The notes under the pieces were generated by a model. It did not search any database. It was not told where the DNA came from and saw only the letters and a program-made list of their open reading frames with translations. 64,000 bases of DNA from Pseudomonas sp. ANT_H4 (GTDB taxonomy: Bacteria; Pseudomonadota; Gammaproteobacteria; Pseudomonadales; Pseudomonadaceae). Within the stretch, counting starts at the first letter, position 1. The number at the start of each line of letters is the position of its first letter. The position numbers were made by a program, and so were the translations under genes. Below, piece after piece: positions 50,415 to 58,615 of this stretch. The DNA lies in assembly GCF_008369295.1 (NCBI RefSeq), contig NZ_VOBG01000009.1, positions 1-64,000 of the forward strand. Reading direction: 5' to 3'.

Positions 50415-50663
50415 ATGCACCCTATCATCGAAGCATCGCGACTGATGAACAACGCTCAAATCACGAGGAAGGCCGCCATTCATGCCAATGCGACAACGAT
50501 ATTCCTGTGGGAGCTTTCTACCGGTGACACCCTTGAGCTTGTGAGGACCTGTGCGGGCTTCAGCTCCACCGAACTCAAACACCATCCCTTCAACGATCGC
50601 ATCAAGTACTACCAGGAGCGGCGTAACGCAAACGTGGTTGGTTGTTATCAGCAGCCAGCCTGA
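50415..50663 (+). CDS. hypothetical protein, 82 aa
   Basis: Unrecognised (MHPIIEASRLMNNAQITRKA). Helical, basic. GAGGTGG 7 nt before ATG 50415 decides the start. It probably shares an operon with the 187-aa gene and is followed by a terminator. Confidence 0.55.
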   Translation: MHPIIEASRLMNNAQITRKAAIHANATTIFLWELSTGDTLELVRTCAGFSSTELKHHPFNDRIKYYQERRNANVVGCYQQPA

Positions 50664-50680
50664 AATTAACGCTCCTCCAG

Positions 50681-50707
50681 CCCGGCACAGCCCGGGCTTT
50701 TTTTCGC
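50681..50707 (+). terminator. intrinsic terminator
   Basis: AGCCCGGC and GCCCGGGCT around ACA, with TTTTTTT tail. Confidence 0.9.
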
Positions 50708-50757
50708 CCAAAAAAATACAACTGCCTGATTTTCATTTCCGGTTGCAAGCCAACGCG

Positions 50758-50780
50758 TTCTTCAGGGCAGCCCTGAAGAA
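50758..50780. repeat. palindrome, possible operator
   Basis: TTCTTCAGGG-CAG-CCCTGAAGAA, two perfect 10-nt arms around 3 nt. It lies 31 nt before ATG 50812, without a T run, so an operator or leader hairpin is more likely than a terminator. Confidence 0.6.
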
Positions 50781-50811
50781 TCGCATAAACCCTTCAATTC
50801 GGACTCCCCAT

Positions 50812-51042
50812 ATGGCTACCCCTTACACCCCCTCAGAAATGCGAAACAAGATCAGCCTGCATCTAGAAAAAGGCGCCGGCATTTATGCATCTCACCCCAC
50901 CGCCCTAGGTGAGCGCTATTTCAAAGCCCGGGTGTCAGAAGGGCGTTTGGAGGTATGGAGCGGCTTTAGCTGGTTTGAGGTACCCCGCGGAACCCAGTTC
51001 AACAACGGCCACGGCTCAGCCGGAAACCTGTTCGTTTACTGA
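50812..51042 (+). CDS. hypothetical protein, 76 aa
   Basis: Unrecognised. MATPYTPSEMRNKISLHLEK leads into a beta-rich part (RYFKARVSEGRLEVWSGFSW). No clear ribosome binding site, but the codon pattern and the palindrome upstream fit a gene. It is followed by a related-sized gene after 70 nt. Confidence 0.55.
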   Translation: MATPYTPSEMRNKISLHLEKGAGIYASHPTALGERYFKARVSEGRLEVWSGFSWFEVPRGTQFNNGHGSAGNLFVY

Positions 51043-51112
51043 CACCAACGCTTCAAGCAACCAGACGCTATCGCAAAAGTGTTTGGAGACCGATTTTCAG
51101 GAGAAATTGCAC

Positions 51113-51364
51113 ATGAAATCCACCCGAACCCCGTTCACCAAGCTGGCTAACACAATCGATGCGGCTACCTTCGTTTTCAAGGTTGGCCGGACTGAGCATC
51201 AAGTAACTGTTCCCGCCGGCACTCGGTGCTGTCTGTTGGAAGGTCCAAACGAACGCTGGGTAGTCGATGACCTGAGCTTCATCGACTCCAAAAGTGGTCT
51301 GTACCTTGACGCTTCAAACTACGGTATTCCTGTCGACTCGAGGAACCTCACCAAAGTTCGCTAG
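51113..51364 (+). CDS. hypothetical protein, 83 aa
   Basis: Unrecognised beta-rich small protein (MKSTRTPFTKLANTIDAATF; VFKVGRTEHQVTVPAGTRCC). TTTCAGGAG 9 nt before the ATG. A terminator follows. It may share a fold with other small beta-rich genes nearby but no homology is obvious. Confidence 0.6.
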   Translation: MKSTRTPFTKLANTIDAATFVFKVGRTEHQVTVPAGTRCCLLEGPNERWVVDDLSFIDSKSGLYLDASNYGIPVDSRNLTKVR

Positions 51365-51385
51365 CTAAAGCTTAACGTTTCACCC

Positions 51386-51419
51386 ACCCCTGCCACCTTC
51401 ACAGGTGCAGGGGTTTTTC
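51386..51419 (+). terminator. intrinsic terminator
   Basis: CCCCTGCCACC and GGTGCAGGGG with a TTCACA loop, followed by TTTTT. It separates the small genes from the conjugation operon. Confidence 0.88.
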
Positions 51420-51561
51420 GTCGCAAAAAGGTAATTCCAAGCCATGGCACGCAGCAACAAAAAACACCGACGACGTATAGTCTTGTGTTGTTAGTGTTGA
51501 TAGTATTGCATCACACGTATGCATAATCCTGAAGTAATCCATTTCAAATCTGAGGTACCCG

Positions 51562-52398
51562 ATGAAGAAGCTTGCACTCGCAATCGCCCTCGCCAGTTGC
51601 TCCCTGGCCGCATTCGCAGACGAAACCACCACACAGGCTCCAACCGCTGCAACGGTCCGCGTTGTCCAAGCCGCAACGAGCGCTGCACCCCAGGTCATCC
51701 CCCCTTCGCCCGTTGCCGTGGCTGCGCCGGCAGCTCCAGTCGACATCGAAAGCCTGGCAGTGATCAACAGCCTGCGTCAGAAATACCCAGCCACGAATTT
51801 CACCAGCGTCGTCAAAGCACCCCTGTCCGGCATTTTCGAAGTCACCATGGGCAAAAACATTGCATATACGGACTCGGAAGGCCGTTACCTGATGTTCGGT
51901 AGTCTGTATGACATGCAGACACGTCAGGATCTGACAGCGCCGAAACGAGCAGCGGCAGAAAAAATCGATGTTTCCAAGTTTCCCCTCGCCGACGCGTTCA
52001 CCCGTGTGAAGGGTGACGGCTCGCGGAAAATCTACCTATTTACTGACCCTGACTGCCCGTACTGCCACGACCTCGAAAACAAAGTTTTCACTCAACTCGA
52101 CAACGTGACCATCTATACCTTCATGTTCCCGATCGAATCGCTGCACCCTGCTGCCAAGGCCAAAGCCCAATCCATCTGGTGTCTGCCTGATGCTGATCGC
52201 GTCGTTGCCTGGGACAGCATGATGAAAGGCGTACCGCCGGCACCGCAGAAATGCGCCAACCCAATCGAGCGCAACATTAGCCTGGCTGAAAGCCTCGGCG
52301 TCAATGGAACACCGACGATGTTCAGCGAAGACGGCCGCAAAATGCCTGGCCTTGGCACCATCGAGCGATTGGAAGCATTCCTCAACGGCGGGGCATAA
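51562..52398 (+). CDS. dsbC: DsbC-like thiol:disulfide isomerase
   Basis: A 278-residue periplasmic protein: signal peptide (residues 1-19, ending AFA), an Ala/Pro-rich linker (about 20-62), a DsbC/G-type dimerisation domain (about 65-135) and a thioredoxin fold with FTDPDCPYCHDLE (CPYC at 165-168) and the cis-Pro loop NGTPTMF. DsbC-type proteins isomerise disulfides. F-type conjugation systems carry such a protein for cysteine-rich components such as TraU. It starts the tra cluster; GAGG precedes the ATG. Confidence 0.92.
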   Translation: MKKLALAIALASCSLAAFADETTTQAPTAATVRVVQAATSAAPQVIPPSPVAVAAPAAPVDIESLAVINSLRQKYPATNFTSVVKAPLSGIFEVTMGKNIAYTDSEGRYLMFGSLYDMQTRQDLTAPKRAAAEKIDVSKFPLADAFTRVKGDGSRKIYLFTDPDCPYCHDLENKVFTQLDNVTIYTFMFPIESLHPAAKAKAQSIWCLPDADRVVAWDSMMKGVPPAPQKCANPIERNISLAESLGVNGTPTMFSEDGRKMPGLGTIERLEAFLNGGA

Positions 52399-52498
52399 AA
52401 ACTAACATTCCGTCTCGTGGCCATTTCGATGGCCACGATGCATTTCGCCACAGAAAGTCTCACCTTGGAACGCCTACGGCGCTCTCTTTGGAGTTGCG

Positions 52499-53128
52499 AT
52501 GAAGCTACGCCGCCTTTGTGCATTCGCCTTCGTCCCCACACTCATTCTCACTTCATTCAACCTGCACGCTGAACAGCTGGGCCAATATGGCAACACCTGG
52601 AATATTCAGGAGCAGGATGCAATCGACATGATCAAAGGTCGCTTGGGTGAAATGGAGAAAAGAGGGGAACTCACGAAATACTGGAATGACTACCGCGACA
52701 CGCAGCTGGCAGGGTTAGAAAATCCAAAACCCTTGCCAGGCATTGAACCGGTAGTTGAACCGCAGATCCGAATGTTCGACCCAACGTACACCTACGCAGA
52801 AACCGTTAAAGATCACCTCGGAAATGTGTTGGTGCCGGCGGGTACCAAAATCAATCCGCTCGATTACACCCCGCTCAGTAAAGCCATCATTTTCATTGAC
52901 GGCCGCGACCCTAAGCAGCTGGCGTATGCAAAGCAACGCACGGAAGAGCATCCCCGCGACAAGGTGATTCTCGTAGCTGGTTCGTTTCTAAAGCTCAACC
53001 GCGAGTGGGGGCGCCCCGTCTACTTCGACCAGCAAGGAATCCTGACCAAGAAATTCGGCATTGAGCGTGTGCCTGCGGTGTTAACTCAGAACGGCCGCCA
53101 GCTTCAGATCGAGGAACTCAAGCTATGA
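52499..53128 (+). CDS. traW: conjugation assembly protein TraW
   Basis: A 209-residue F-type TraW: signal peptide ending LHAEQLG, then LGQYGNTWNIQEQDAIDMIK, and the C-terminal hallmarks ETVKDHLGNVLVPAGTKINP, LIFIDGRDP-like IIFIDGRDPKQLAYA, and RPVYFDQQGILTKKFGIERV, ending VPAVLTQNG. TraW is periplasmic and works with TraU and TrbC in pilus assembly and mating-pair formation. TTTGGAG before the ATG; its end overlaps traU by 4 nt. Confidence 0.94.
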   Translation: MKLRRLCAFAFVPTLILTSFNLHAEQLGQYGNTWNIQEQDAIDMIKGRLGEMEKRGELTKYWNDYRDTQLAGLENPKPLPGIEPVVEPQIRMFDPTYTYAETVKDHLGNVLVPAGTKINPLDYTPLSKAIIFIDGRDPKQLAYAKQRTEEHPRDKVILVAGSFLKLNREWGRPVYFDQQGILTKKFGIERVPAVLTQNGRQLQIEELKL

Positions 53129-54153
53129 AAAGACTTTTGATGGCTATGGGCTTCCTGATCACCGGCGTGTTTGCCTCTGCAAACGTCAACGCTGACGCGA
53201 TATGCACCGGAAAATTTCCGAACCTCATCACAGACGTCTGCTGGTCCTGCATGTTTCCGATCAAATTGTTCGGATCAACCAACTTAGTTTCTGACGGGCA
53301 GGAAGACTTCGATAGCGGCGGAGGATCAAGTCCATTTTGCTTTTGTGGCAACCCTCCAAAAGTTGGCATCCCGACCTCCTTCTGGGAGTTCGACATGATG
53401 ACAGACGTCACGACCGTCCCTGGTTGTTTCCCTTTGCTGGGGGGGGTGCGAGTAAATGTTGGTGTGAACAAAGACGCATTCGGACAGATTTCTGATGACC
53501 TGGGGGGTACCCGGGATTCGTTCATGCAGGTCAACTTTTACATCAACCCTGCGATGTATGTCATGGGTGCCATTTTGGATGACTCCTGCATGGATCGCCG
53601 CGGAATGGATGTGCCCTGGGTCTCGTTCGCTGATCCAACGCATAACGACGATGAGCTGGCAGGAATTCTCACTCCCTACGCATTCCCATTCGGCAGTATG
53701 GTTGCGATCGGAGCAATGTCGGCTGACGCGGTTGCAGCCGCTGCCGGGTTCCCACTGTCGTCAATTTTCTGGGCCGCCGGCTCGTATGGCCACATGTACC
53801 CGCTGACCGGCCATAACGAAGCCCATTTGAGCATGGAGCAAACAGCCCGGTTACAGACGACTCGGATTCTCGCGAAGTTGCACGCCGCCGGAACACAGTG
53901 GGCTGCCATGGGCAGCGGGGCTATGTGTGGCTACTACCCACAAATCATTATGGACAAGCGCCAGTACAAGCTCACTCGACTGTACCCAAAACCTGAAACG
54001 GCAAAGATCGCCGGCAAATGCTGTGGCCCCATCGGGCGCTCCACAATTTTGACCGAATCCAACACTGAATTTCCAATTCCCGGTTACAAGGACTTTGGCT
54101 ATGGCATTTTCCGTAAACGCGACTGCTGCGGCGGCGTTACTCTTGGCAACTAG
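53125..54153 (+). CDS. traU: conjugation protein TraU
   Basis: A 342-residue F-type TraU, close to the 330 of F. Signal peptide (ending NVNAD), then CTGKFPNLITDVCWSCMFPI and, further on, GDVCFCGNP-like PFCFCGNPPKVGIPTSFWE, and near the end KRQYKLTRLYPKPE. At least ten cysteines, consistent with disulfide-dependent folding and the nearby DsbC. TraU is needed mainly for DNA transfer rather than pilus outgrowth. ATGA overlap with traW; it overlaps trbC by 53 nt. Confidence 0.95.
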   Translation: MKRLLMAMGFLITGVFASANVNADAICTGKFPNLITDVCWSCMFPIKLFGSTNLVSDGQEDFDSGGGSSPFCFCGNPPKVGIPTSFWEFDMMTDVTTVPGCFPLLGGVRVNVGVNKDAFGQISDDLGGTRDSFMQVNFYINPAMYVMGAILDDSCMDRRGMDVPWVSFADPTHNDDELAGILTPYAFPFGSMVAIGAMSADAVAAAAGFPLSSIFWAAGSYGHMYPLTGHNEAHLSMEQTARLQTTRILAKLHAAGTQWAAMGSGAMCGYYPQIIMDKRQYKLTRLYPKPETAKIAGKCCGPIGRSTILTESNTEFPIPGYKDFGYGIFRKRDCCGGVTLGN

Positions 54154-54832
54154 TGTGATGAGTCTGGGCGTTCACGCTCAGTCGATTGCTATGCCGTCCG
54201 ATGCAGGTCTTCAAAAATTGATGGGCGAACAGTCTGCTACCCGGGCCGCGACCCTCGGCGGCAAGATCGACCCAGTTAAAGCTGGCACCTTCAAGACCAC
54301 TGTGCCAGTGATTAACGCTCCGCCACCCACCAAAACGGAGTCGCTGGACGATGTTGTAGCCCGTTACAACAACGCCAAGCAGGAATCGAAAGGGAAGCCT
54401 GGTCAGAGCGATTTCATCATCTTTGTATCGTTCTCGATGCCGAAGGACATCCTCATCGAGCTCACGCACCAGGCTAAAGAAACAGGTGCCGTGCTTGTGG
54501 TCCGCGGGTTCGTCAACGGGTCCATGATGCAGACCAAACGTGCCGCATTGGAGGTCAACAAAACTGGTGTCCCTTGGGAGGTCAACCCGGAGTTGTTTAA
54601 AGCATTCAAGGTCGAATCGGTTCCCACCTTCGTGGTTGCCAGCGCCGAGGCCGAGTCTGTTCTCGACACCGGGTGTTCGCCTGATGCGACGTATACCTCG
54701 GTGACCGGCAACATCTCTGCGCAGTTGGCGCTGGACACCATACGCCTGCGTGGCCAGCCAACGATTGCAAAAATGGCAGAGAACAAACTAGCCCAGATTC
54801 GCCAACGCAACGCACCAGGATCGGTTCGGTAA
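54101..54832 (+). CDS. trbC: conjugation protein TrbC (F-type)
   Basis: A 243-residue periplasmic protein: signal peptide (MAFSVNATAAAALLLATSVM, ending VHAQ), then a thioredoxin-like domain with FIIFVSFSMPKDILIELTHQ, TGAVLVVRGFVNGSM and FKVESVPTFVVASA, as in F-type TrbC. It interacts with TraW and TraU. AAGGA before ATG 54101 sets the start inside the end of traU. The gene order traW-traU-trbC is the conserved F-type block; traN would be expected next but is not here. Confidence 0.92.
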   Translation: MAFSVNATAAAALLLATSVMSLGVHAQSIAMPSDAGLQKLMGEQSATRAATLGGKIDPVKAGTFKTTVPVINAPPPTKTESLDDVVARYNNAKQESKGKPGQSDFIIFVSFSMPKDILIELTHQAKETGAVLVVRGFVNGSMMQTKRAALEVNKTGVPWEVNPELFKAFKVESVPTFVVASAEAESVLDTGCSPDATYTSVTGNISAQLALDTIRLRGQPTIAKMAENKLAQIRQRNAPGSVR

Positions 54833-54896
54833 TTTGTGCCTGAAGCCCTACCCAGTGGGGTATTCCACAATCCCGCGTGTGAAGCTCGAAACTTCA

Positions 54897-54924
54897 ATGC
54901 CTCCTTTGTGAGGCATTTTTTTGG
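54897..54924 (+). terminator. terminator of the tra cluster
   Basis: ATGCCTC and GAGGCAT around CTTTGT, followed by TTTTTT. Confidence 0.88.
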
Positions 54925-54935
54925 ACGACGACAAA

Positions 54936-55355
54936 ATGCAAAATCTACTGACCAAAGAAGACCGTGAGTGGCTCAACGGCCTGGGCCTCAACCTGACCAC
55001 CTGGCGCGAATTGACCTGCGCAAAACTCAAAGGAGTCGCATCGAGCCAACTGCGAAACACTGCTCGCGACGGTTGCGTCTACCGTGGCGGTGCGTGGGTT
55101 AACGCCGGCGCCCTTGTCGACGAGGTTTCCCAATCAATTACCTGGAACGCACAGGTGTATGAGGCGTGGGCCTACGGGTTCGCCAGCAAGATTCACGCGA
55201 TCGGCGTAACCATGTCGAGTTTTGACGCTGAAATCTTGCTGATCGCTTCAGGCTTCGAACATGAGGATTTGAATGAACTCAGCAGAGCATCGAGCGAAGC
55301 TGTCGCCGAGGCCTACCACGACCTGTATGGAGAAGAGGTGGATGATGACTACTGA
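54936..55355 (+). CDS. hypothetical protein, 139 aa
   Basis: Unrecognised soluble helical protein (MQNLLTKEDREWLNGLGLNL), with an acidic C-terminus (YHDLYGEEVDDDY). It starts only 12 nt after the terminator; no standard ribosome binding site is seen, and the TTG at 54921 lies in the terminator T run. The coding pattern is good. Confidence 0.6.
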   Translation: MQNLLTKEDREWLNGLGLNLTTWRELTCAKLKGVASSQLRNTARDGCVYRGGAWVNAGALVDEVSQSITWNAQVYEAWAYGFASKIHAIGVTMSSFDAEILLIASGFEHEDLNELSRASSEAVAEAYHDLYGEEVDDDY

Positions 55356-55419
55356 CGTGAGCCGCCCGGTGCTATCTTGACATCGTCCCCGAACCGAAAA
55401 TCAGAGCTCGGCAGCAGCT

Positions 55420-55494
55420 GTGATCCTCCTGCTGCCCGTACTGGCCATCCTCTGCTTTGACATTGTACTGATACCGTATCTCAGGCTGCTCTAA
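55420..55494 (+). CDS. 24-aa hydrophobic peptide
   Basis: A GTG-started frame encodes a single hydrophobic helix (ILLLPVLAILCFDIVLIPYL). It precedes another small membrane protein. No ribosome binding site is clear, so it may be a fragment of a longer, now shifted gene. Confidence 0.25.
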   Translation: MILLLPVLAILCFDIVLIPYLRLL

Positions 55495-55508
55495 CCAATA
55501 CCGCCTGA

Positions 55509-55706
55509 GTGCTCGACAAGATCACCATAGGGGGAGGTTTGATTTTGTTGGTGATGCCTCTGAAGAACCTGCTGGTTACACAGTCCATGAACCTGTTCCT
55601 ACTCTGCGCAGTAGCACTTGCGGTGCACCTCGCATCAGCCATCATCGTGGACACCAGCGTGGTGACGCCCTTCGTAGCAGCGAAAGCTTTGGCGCTACAT
55701 TGGTAA
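55509..55706 (+). CDS. two-helix membrane protein, 65 aa
   Basis: GTG 55509 starts MLDKITIGGGLILLVMPLKN; helices at about 8-25 and 30-50 (LFLLCAVALAVHLASAIIV). Unrecognised. The start codon directly follows a TGA in another frame, hinting at coupling with upstream sequence. A bidirectional terminator follows. Confidence 0.5.
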   Translation: MLDKITIGGGLILLVMPLKNLLVTQSMNLFLLCAVALAVHLASAIIVDTSVVTPFVAAKALALHW

Positions 55707-55719
55707 GCCTTTTGAGAGG

Positions 55720-55752
55720 CAAAAAAAACCCGGACACATGGTCCGGGTTTTG
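55720..55752. terminator. bidirectional terminator
   Basis: AACCCGGAC and GTCCGGGTT around ACATG, with A-run on the left and TTTT on the right. It lies between converging genes. Confidence 0.9.
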
Positions 55753-55759
55753 TACATCG

Positions 55760-56140
55760 TTAAGCCATGCTAGTCAGCCTGCCGACACCGAATGCAGCAC
55801 GTCGGCTAAGCAGGTTCCATTGAGCATCGGTGACCAGCACGCTGGTGCGAGCTTTAACATAGCCATTCACGGTCTGGCGATAGTGCAAGCGGACAAGGCC
55901 CGCGGTCACGCTTGGAACACCTTCCAGCTCGTACACATTCAAAAATCCATCAACATCAATGACGGAAGTTGTCACGATCTGAGCGTGGAACATTTTCAGA
56001 TAGCAGGCTTTGCCCAGCAGAAAAACAACCTCGCCAATCAACGTGGCTTGTTTCTTCACAGACTGGAGCTTCAACTTCAACTTCAGGCTAATGGATTGGA
56101 CATTGCGGTTGATCACAGCGGTATCAATGGTGAATTTCAT
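55760..56140 (-). CDS. hypothetical protein, 126 aa
   Basis: Unrecognised (MKFTIDTAVINRNVQSISLK). Repeated beta-strand pattern (LKLKLKLQSVKKQATLIGEV) suggests a beta-sandwich or barrel-like fold, without a signal peptide. GGGAGA precedes ATG 56140, which is preferred over ATG 56146. Confidence 0.6.
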   Translation of the reverse strand: MKFTIDTAVINRNVQSISLKLKLKLQSVKKQATLIGEVVFLLGKACYLKMFHAQIVTTSVIDVDGFLNVYELEGVPSVTAGLVRLHYRQTVNGYVKARTSVLVTDAQWNLLSRRAAFGVGRLTSMA

Positions 56141-56226
56141 GGTCATTCTCCCGGGATATGAGCTAAGCCTTGCGTATGCCTAGTAACCGGTAATGCACAT
56201 CACGCTCTTACAATCGAACCACCTAT

Positions 56227-57123
56227 CTATCCTTCCCCCAACTCCTCACCACCCAAAGCCTCCAGCAGTGAGGGAACGAGTTTTGTCAGCTTCTCAGTGT
56301 ATACCTGGAACATCCCAGCATAGGCCGCGTCTTCGTCCTCTTCATCTGGGATCTCAGCCTTGACGCTATCCAGGAAAGTGATTTTTTTGACCTGAAATTT
56401 GTCAGTCAAAAAAAACGTAATTCGTTCGTCCCATGTCATCGCCAATTTTGTCGGTCTGCGCCCCTCGATGATGTGCTGTCGCACCTCATCACGCTCGAGA
56501 CTGAGCTGGGCGTAGTGAACCTTCGATTTTTCGATGTCGAGACCTTGCAGGTACACCTCTCGATCGACAGTGAACTCATCAGGCGCCTCGTTATTCATCA
56601 GCCACGAGGCCATAGCAGAACCCGGGTCCATGCTGGTGCGAATCAGGGAGACGGGGGTGTTTATCGCATCTTGGAGAATGGTCATCACGTCGTCAGCTTT
56701 CGCCGGCGTCCCGGTGTCGATCCCTATTAACCCGGCGGAAGTATTCAACCAAACAGGAATCGTCGTCTGGTGCTCGAACGCTCGAGGGAGCAGTTCAAGA
56801 AGCGCTTCCATTTTCAACTCTTTCAGTTGAGCTCGACTGGGCTTGTAACCCTTTTCCCTCTCCACTTTGGCCGCCTTTAAAATGGTCAACCTTTGCAGGA
56901 CGGGTTCTGGAACTTTGCGCTCCTCAAAACAGACGTTTAGGAGCAGCTGTTTTTGATTGGCGTAGACCAAACCGCTGCCGGGCCGGGGTTCGACCCACCC
57001 ACTGGAGCTGATCATCTTTTCGGTGCAGGGTTTGAAGACTTTATTTTGGAGCTTCTTGGCCAGATCCGTTGTTGAGAGAGACCATGGCTCGGTGATCCGA
57101 TAGAGGTGGAGGTTTGAAAACAT
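56227..57123 (-). CDS. RdgC-like protein (copy 2)
   Basis: A 298-residue RdgC homologue: MFSNLHLYRITEPWSLSTTD at the start, GLVYANQKQLLLNVCFEERK, then MEALLELLPRAFEHQTTIPV and MTWDERITFFLTDKFQVKKI, matching conserved RdgC segments. It differs strongly from copy 1 at 19.5 kb, so it is an old paralogue or separate acquisition rather than a recent duplication. It probably binds DNA as a ring. AAGG lies about 9 nt before ATG 57123. Confidence 0.9.
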   Translation of the reverse strand: MFSNLHLYRITEPWSLSTTDLAKKLQNKVFKPCTEKMISSSGWVEPRPGSGLVYANQKQLLLNVCFEERKVPEPVLQRLTILKAAKVEREKGYKPSRAQLKELKMEALLELLPRAFEHQTTIPVWLNTSAGLIGIDTGTPAKADDVMTILQDAINTPVSLIRTSMDPGSAMASWLMNNEAPDEFTVDREVYLQGLDIEKSKVHYAQLSLERDEVRQHIIEGRRPTKLAMTWDERITFFLTDKFQVKKITFLDSVKAEIPDEEDEDAAYAGMFQVYTEKLTKLVPSLLEALGGEELGEG

Positions 57124-57162
57124 GGTGTCGACCTTGAGGAAGCTGGCTGTGAAGCAATAATA

Positions 57163-57178
57163 ATTCACATCACATGCA
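57163..57178 (-). promoter_or_regulatory. TACGYGTTA box, 57.2 kb (leftward, weak)
   Basis: On the minus strand TGCATGTGATGTGAAT, close to the version upstream of the autotransporter; 39 nt before the RdgC copy 2 start. Confidence 0.4.
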
Positions 57179-57234
57179 CATAATACCTTCTGATTTATTA
57201 TGATGTAGACATCAGTTCTGCATGTGAGAAAACC

Positions 57235-57388
57235 ATGTCCGCTCTTCTACCTGTTGAACAACGAATCGAGCGGCTGCGCACGGACGTATCCGCTTACCCA
57301 CCCTCGATGCGTCCCAGGTCACTGATGGTGAGCCGATGAGCTCTTGAAAGTCTTGCGAGCTGAAATTACAGGCCAACGTAAAGCATAA
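57235..57388 (+). pseudogene. small decayed gene
   Basis: ATG 57235 encodes MSALLPVEQRIERLRTDVSA, then stops early. Two one-base shifts (about 57292 and 57340) would join PTLDASQVTDGEPM and DELLKVLRAEITGQRKA, ending at 57388. The reassembled protein of about 50 residues reads naturally, so the piece is probably a damaged gene. Confidence 0.4.
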
Positions 57389-57421
57389 CCATGCATCAAG
57401 ATTTCATCTGGAGAACCAGCA

Positions 57422-58492
57422 ATGGCAGGTATTCAAGACCACTTCAAGCGCGACGCCAACGGCAACGTTTACGAAGTTGACTTCAAGTATGTCCGCAATC
57501 ACGTGCCGCTCAACTGGTTCTTCGAGCACATGCTCGACGCAAAACCCAAACCAATGAGCGGCGCAATACGTTACGGTGTTTGTCCAAACGAGCCGGCCTG
57601 TCAGGCGGCGTCCGTTCACTCGGTAAAAGTCTGCGTAAAGGAAGATAGTTGGAAGTGCTTCAGTTGTGGGGAGCATGGCGATGTTGTTGCAGCAGCAGCC
57701 TTTTACTGGCGCATAACGCACCGGGAAGCCGGCCTTGAGCTTATGAGGGCCGACGTCGATATGCTGAAGCATTACATCCCACCAAAACCCGAAACAGCTA
57801 TTGAGCGCGACGACAGCGCATTGGCGTTGGTACTTCAAAAGGTTGCAGAGGCTTCACCGTACCCTTCAAAGGATGCGTTGGCGTACCTGGGCGGCCGTGG
57901 CATCTCGGAGCGTGTTGCACGTGAAGCTTGCGAGCGCGGCATTCTGATCACGATCCCCAACGACGCCTTTCAGGCAAAAGCTTTTTTGACTGAAGTGGCC
58001 GGCAAGGAATTGATGGAAAGGGCTGGACTTTGGAAGCCAGATAAAAAGGCACCTGCGTGTGCGTTCCGACCACTCTGGTTCCGTTCGCAGTCTCACTGTG
58101 CCGCGGAATTCAGGTTGATGCGCGAACCCAGAGATGGGGAGAAAAAAGCCATGCGTTACGGTGGTAAATCTCCATGGATATGGGAAGGTCAAACCCCTGA
58201 CGACTATATGCTCGTTGAGGGCCCGATCGACTGTTTATCCGCTGTCGAAATGGGTTCTAAGCGCACCATCTTCGCACTCCCGGGTTGCGAGAATTGGGAG
58301 CCGAACTGGTTTCAAATGATGGCTGAGAAAAACGTGCTCATGGCGCTGGATCCTGACAAGCCTGGCTACGCGGCAGTAGAAAAATTGAAGCCCGTCTTGG
58401 AAGCTTTCGAAGCCATGGTAGGAATCTTCAACCCGCCCAACAGGATCGGTGACTTGAACGATCAACTCAAAGCAATGCGAGGACTCATCTAA
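57422..58492 (+). CDS. plasmid DNA primase (CHC2 zinc finger and Toprim)
   Basis: A 356-residue primase-like protein. The N-terminal zinc-binding domain has YGVCPNEPAC ... WKCFSCGEHGDVVAAAAFYW, as in CHC2 primases. Toprim-like motifs follow: DYMLVEGPIDCLSAVEMG (catalytic Glu), FALPGCENWEP and VLMALDPDKPG (DxD-like). It is shorter than DnaG and lacks a helicase-binding domain. It may prime plasmid replication or the complementary strand after transfer. GGAG precedes ATG 57422; a terminator follows. Confidence 0.9.
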   Translation: MAGIQDHFKRDANGNVYEVDFKYVRNHVPLNWFFEHMLDAKPKPMSGAIRYGVCPNEPACQAASVHSVKVCVKEDSWKCFSCGEHGDVVAAAAFYWRITHREAGLELMRADVDMLKHYIPPKPETAIERDDSALALVLQKVAEASPYPSKDALAYLGGRGISERVAREACERGILITIPNDAFQAKAFLTEVAGKELMERAGLWKPDKKAPACAFRPLWFRSQSHCAAEFRLMREPRDGEKKAMRYGGKSPWIWEGQTPDDYMLVEGPIDCLSAVEMGSKRTIFALPGCENWEPNWFQMMAEKNVLMALDPDKPGYAAVEKLKPVLEAFEAMVGIFNPPNRIGDLNDQLKAMRGLI

Positions 58493-58502
58493 AACCCACT
58501 AC

Positions 58503-58529
58503 AGCCCGGCATTCATTGCCGGGTTTTTT
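58503..58529 (+). terminator. intrinsic terminator
   Basis: CCCGGCA and TGCCGGG around TTCAT, followed by TTTTTT. Confidence 0.92.
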
Positions 58530-58542
58530 CATGCCCATCAAA

Positions 58543-58558
58543 CAATACATAACACGTA
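58543..58558 (-). promoter_or_regulatory. TACGYGTTA box, 58.5 kb
   Basis: On the minus strand TACGTGTTATGTATTG, with a second overlapping half-copy upstream (GTTATGTGTACG). It lies 57 nt before the GTG start of the peptidase gene. Confidence 0.55.
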
Positions 58559-58615
58559 CACATAACAAAAACCTACTGATACTATGCTCATATCAGAGCC
58601 ACAGAAACGTCCACC

